This document shows, in pieces, positions 27,852 to 29,965 of a stretch of DNA of 29,965 nt (position 1 is the stretch's first letter; each line of letters opens with the position of its first letter). The notes beneath the pieces were generated by a model. The model was not told where the DNA came from. It was given only the letters and a program-made list of their open reading frames with translations, and searched no databases. A program made the position numbers and the translations under genes. Source of the DNA: Saccoglossus kowalevskii (taxonomy: Eukaryota > Hemichordata > Enteropneusta > Harrimaniidae); NCBI RefSeq assembly GCF_000003605.2, contig NW_003135843.1:166609-196573 (forward strand). Direction: 5' to 3'.

Positions 27852-29965
27852 GAAATCATTTTGAACATGAAAACACCATCTGCGTTCTCTCTGCATGTGC
27901 ATGTACAAATACAATGCAGAAAATCAACCAGATTGATTATTTGTGTGTATACAAATTAAAAGCCGAGCAAAACAGATGGATCTACTGAATGCAACATACA
28001 TGGCAAATACACAGAAGCTTCGTGTGTACGTGTACAATGTCACATTGCCATACCGACCAAAACCTCTATATTATTCTAAAGAAATACGCAAGTTCCGATG
28101 CGTAAGGTGACAGTAAAACACTTTTTTTTGGCTTGGAATACCAGCCTAAATAAATTTGTGCATGTAGTCAAGTCAAAGTTGTGAAAATATATTACTAATA
28201 TCAACTCTATTTGCTGTATTTAGAAAAAAAATAATTGCCCCTAAAATAATTCATCTAACAGTAACCAGCATTCGTTAAATCATTTCTCTCATGCAATAAT
28301 TCACATTAACTAAAGATTTAATTTGTTACTTATTTTTGTTTGTAATATTTAAGAATAATAGTTTGTCCAGTTTTCTTTTTTATTTTCTATATTATTATAT
28401 TACAAGCAAGAATTTGTGAAAGAAAATAACTTATTTCTGTACAAAAAGACAGTTCTTAGTTTTGGTAGAGTGATTTTATATAATGATAAATATGTATGTA
28501 CCAAACACTAATTTTATTTATTACATGAGGATAGGCAACTTGTCTGATTTGAAATCGATTATCGTGTGAACTTTGAGATGATAAATTCACACAACAAATG
28601 TTCATCTCTAAAAATACTATGCAAATGAGCATATCTGTGTTTGTCTTGGTCGTGTTCTTATTTATTTGCAAAGTGTGTACTACATGTATGTGCATTTTAC
28701 ATTTCCGAATGCTGTGATAATTTCGCCCAAATCTTTCTGAGCATCAACTTAGAACTGCTTTTTGTTACTCGAACATTGGTTAGAAATGTGCATTATTGAG
28801 AAACAGGCCAAACGTTATAGTCATCGCATATATCCTACCATATGAATTGTCAGTGTTAATGATAAAGGGACAATTCATATAAAGTGCCTCAGTCATTGTA
28901 CAGTGCATGTTGAAGTATTGTGTAAATAAACAATGTATATTACATGGTCTGTATGGGTCCCACTTCAAACATGGCAACGCAGCACAACTGCTTTCAATGC
29001 CAGTACAGTCAGAGTATTTTAATAATTTGGTATCCATGAGTAAATAATTGGAAACTAAGATGAAATAAATTCAAAGTCATTTAAAATGACAAGCTGCAGT
29101 TTTGGGAAATAGAATTGCAATTATGAAACAAAGCAAACTATTTACCGAGCATGGAATTGCGACCGGAAACAGTTATTTTGTACGACGATCGACTTGGCAT
29201 CAAGTCAAGCCAGTTAATCTGATTGTTACTTCAATCGAAACCAATGAATACATAAACAAGCTTAGGTTAAAGTATTTTTACAGACTAATTTATTGACGCG
29301 ACCGAGAGAATAACTAGATTCAGCCTGTGACAAAATCATTTATAGATGATGCTTTAGAGGGTAATTTTGAATAAAGTAAATCCTCTTATACTTAGATGAA
29401 ACACCTGATTTTTGCTAAAACCATCGATTTATTCCTTCTAACAATTTTACAATCAGGTGGGAAGCGGCCATATTAGGATATTAATCTCCCGTCCTAATAA
29501 ATATTTGGTGTTCTGTCTTCCATGCTTCACAAGTTGATTTACCTCCATTCGTATAGACTACAATTACGGTATATATCATAATTGCTCTACATTGTATTAG
29601 TAACGCATACACTTACATATAAATAGTGTGCCTCTATTAGGTATATGTACGTGCTTCTAATAGAACAAATATGGTAACACCGACTAAAATCTACTTTTAC
29701 TTCTTACCACTAACAACTATACACCATATTTGTTCTTTTAGCTATAAGCATATGTGCTTACATTAATGACAGAGGTACATCTAAACTGTCAAAATTTGTC
29801 ACATTGCAATAAAACAGAATAAAATAAGAACTTATTATTATGGATTCGCTGTAAAAAAAATTATGGTATTTTTAGAACAAAAGTATGTAATTGAATACAC
29901 TTAAAAAAAAATCATACAACTTTGATTTATTTATAATTTTAAGATTTGGAAAGGCAATTTTTTGA
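27852..29965. other. AT-rich non-coding tail of the window
   Basis: No gene, RNA or clear repeat is supported. Minus-strand frames at 28456-28695 and 28780-29037 and a plus-strand frame at 29102-29296 are short and unrecognised. AGCGGCCATATTAG near 29464 recalls the start of the pearl-like core at 23319. Octamers ATGCAAAT (28619) and TACATGTA (28681) occur. Confidence 0.5.

Noticed and set aside
1-29965. tRNA, rRNA, snRNA or CRISPR features
   Set aside because: I looked for B-box (GGTTCGANNCC) sequences with a matching A-box, conserved rRNA cores and regularly spaced repeats. None was found apart from the weak A-box-like stretch at 27.3-27.4 kb.

Overview
The window looks like non-coding nuclear DNA from an invertebrate animal, most likely marine. 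It is roughly two-thirds A+T and has no operon-like gene packing. No ATG-to-stop frame is longer than about 120 codons, and the longest ones lie inside dispersed repeats. I see no tRNA, rRNA, promoter or CpG island, and no protein domain I can name with confidence. It reads as introns or intergenic DNA of a large-intron animal genome. The octamer TACATGTA is strongly over-represented. Two element types have tandem ~140-165 bp cores and end in strong hairpins, one of them after an (ACGC)n microsatellite. That is the architecture known from bivalve 'pearl' and Helentron-associated elements, so a mollusc or a related marine group is my best guess. This is inference, not an identification.

Layout. 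1-2440: two copies of a nearly identical 93-bp segment, 2347 bp apart, flank AT-rich DNA with one MITE-like copy and a degenerate TTAA-bounded end. 3.0-5.0 kb: a GC-rich fragment that looks like a transposon end, a pearl-like element with a perfect 14-bp stem-loop, and a TIR-type MITE. 6.05-6.19 kb: a clean TTAA-flanked, piggyBac-type MITE. 8.7-10.5 kb: two more copies of the first MITE family and a second copy of the pearl-like element. 11-18 kb: tandem duplications, POU-octamer clusters, a perfect heat-shock element, hairpins, and a ~700-bp pearl-like element (16.1-16.8 kb). 18.7-28 kb: the only places where short GC-richer open segments bounded by splice-like sites occur, at 18.8, 19.3, 19.7, 25.8, 26.2 and 27.7 kb, with another at 14.8 kb. 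These may be exons, or decayed coding fragments, of one or more unidentified genes. The best is a 110-nt minus-strand candidate at 25821-25930. 28-30 kb: AT-rich, nothing assigned.

The main content is therefore repeats: at least four families with two to four copies each. On top of these sit putative regulatory motifs and a few exon candidates that need RNA or homology evidence. Every coding call below is tentative. Element boundaries were read by eye and may be off by several bases.
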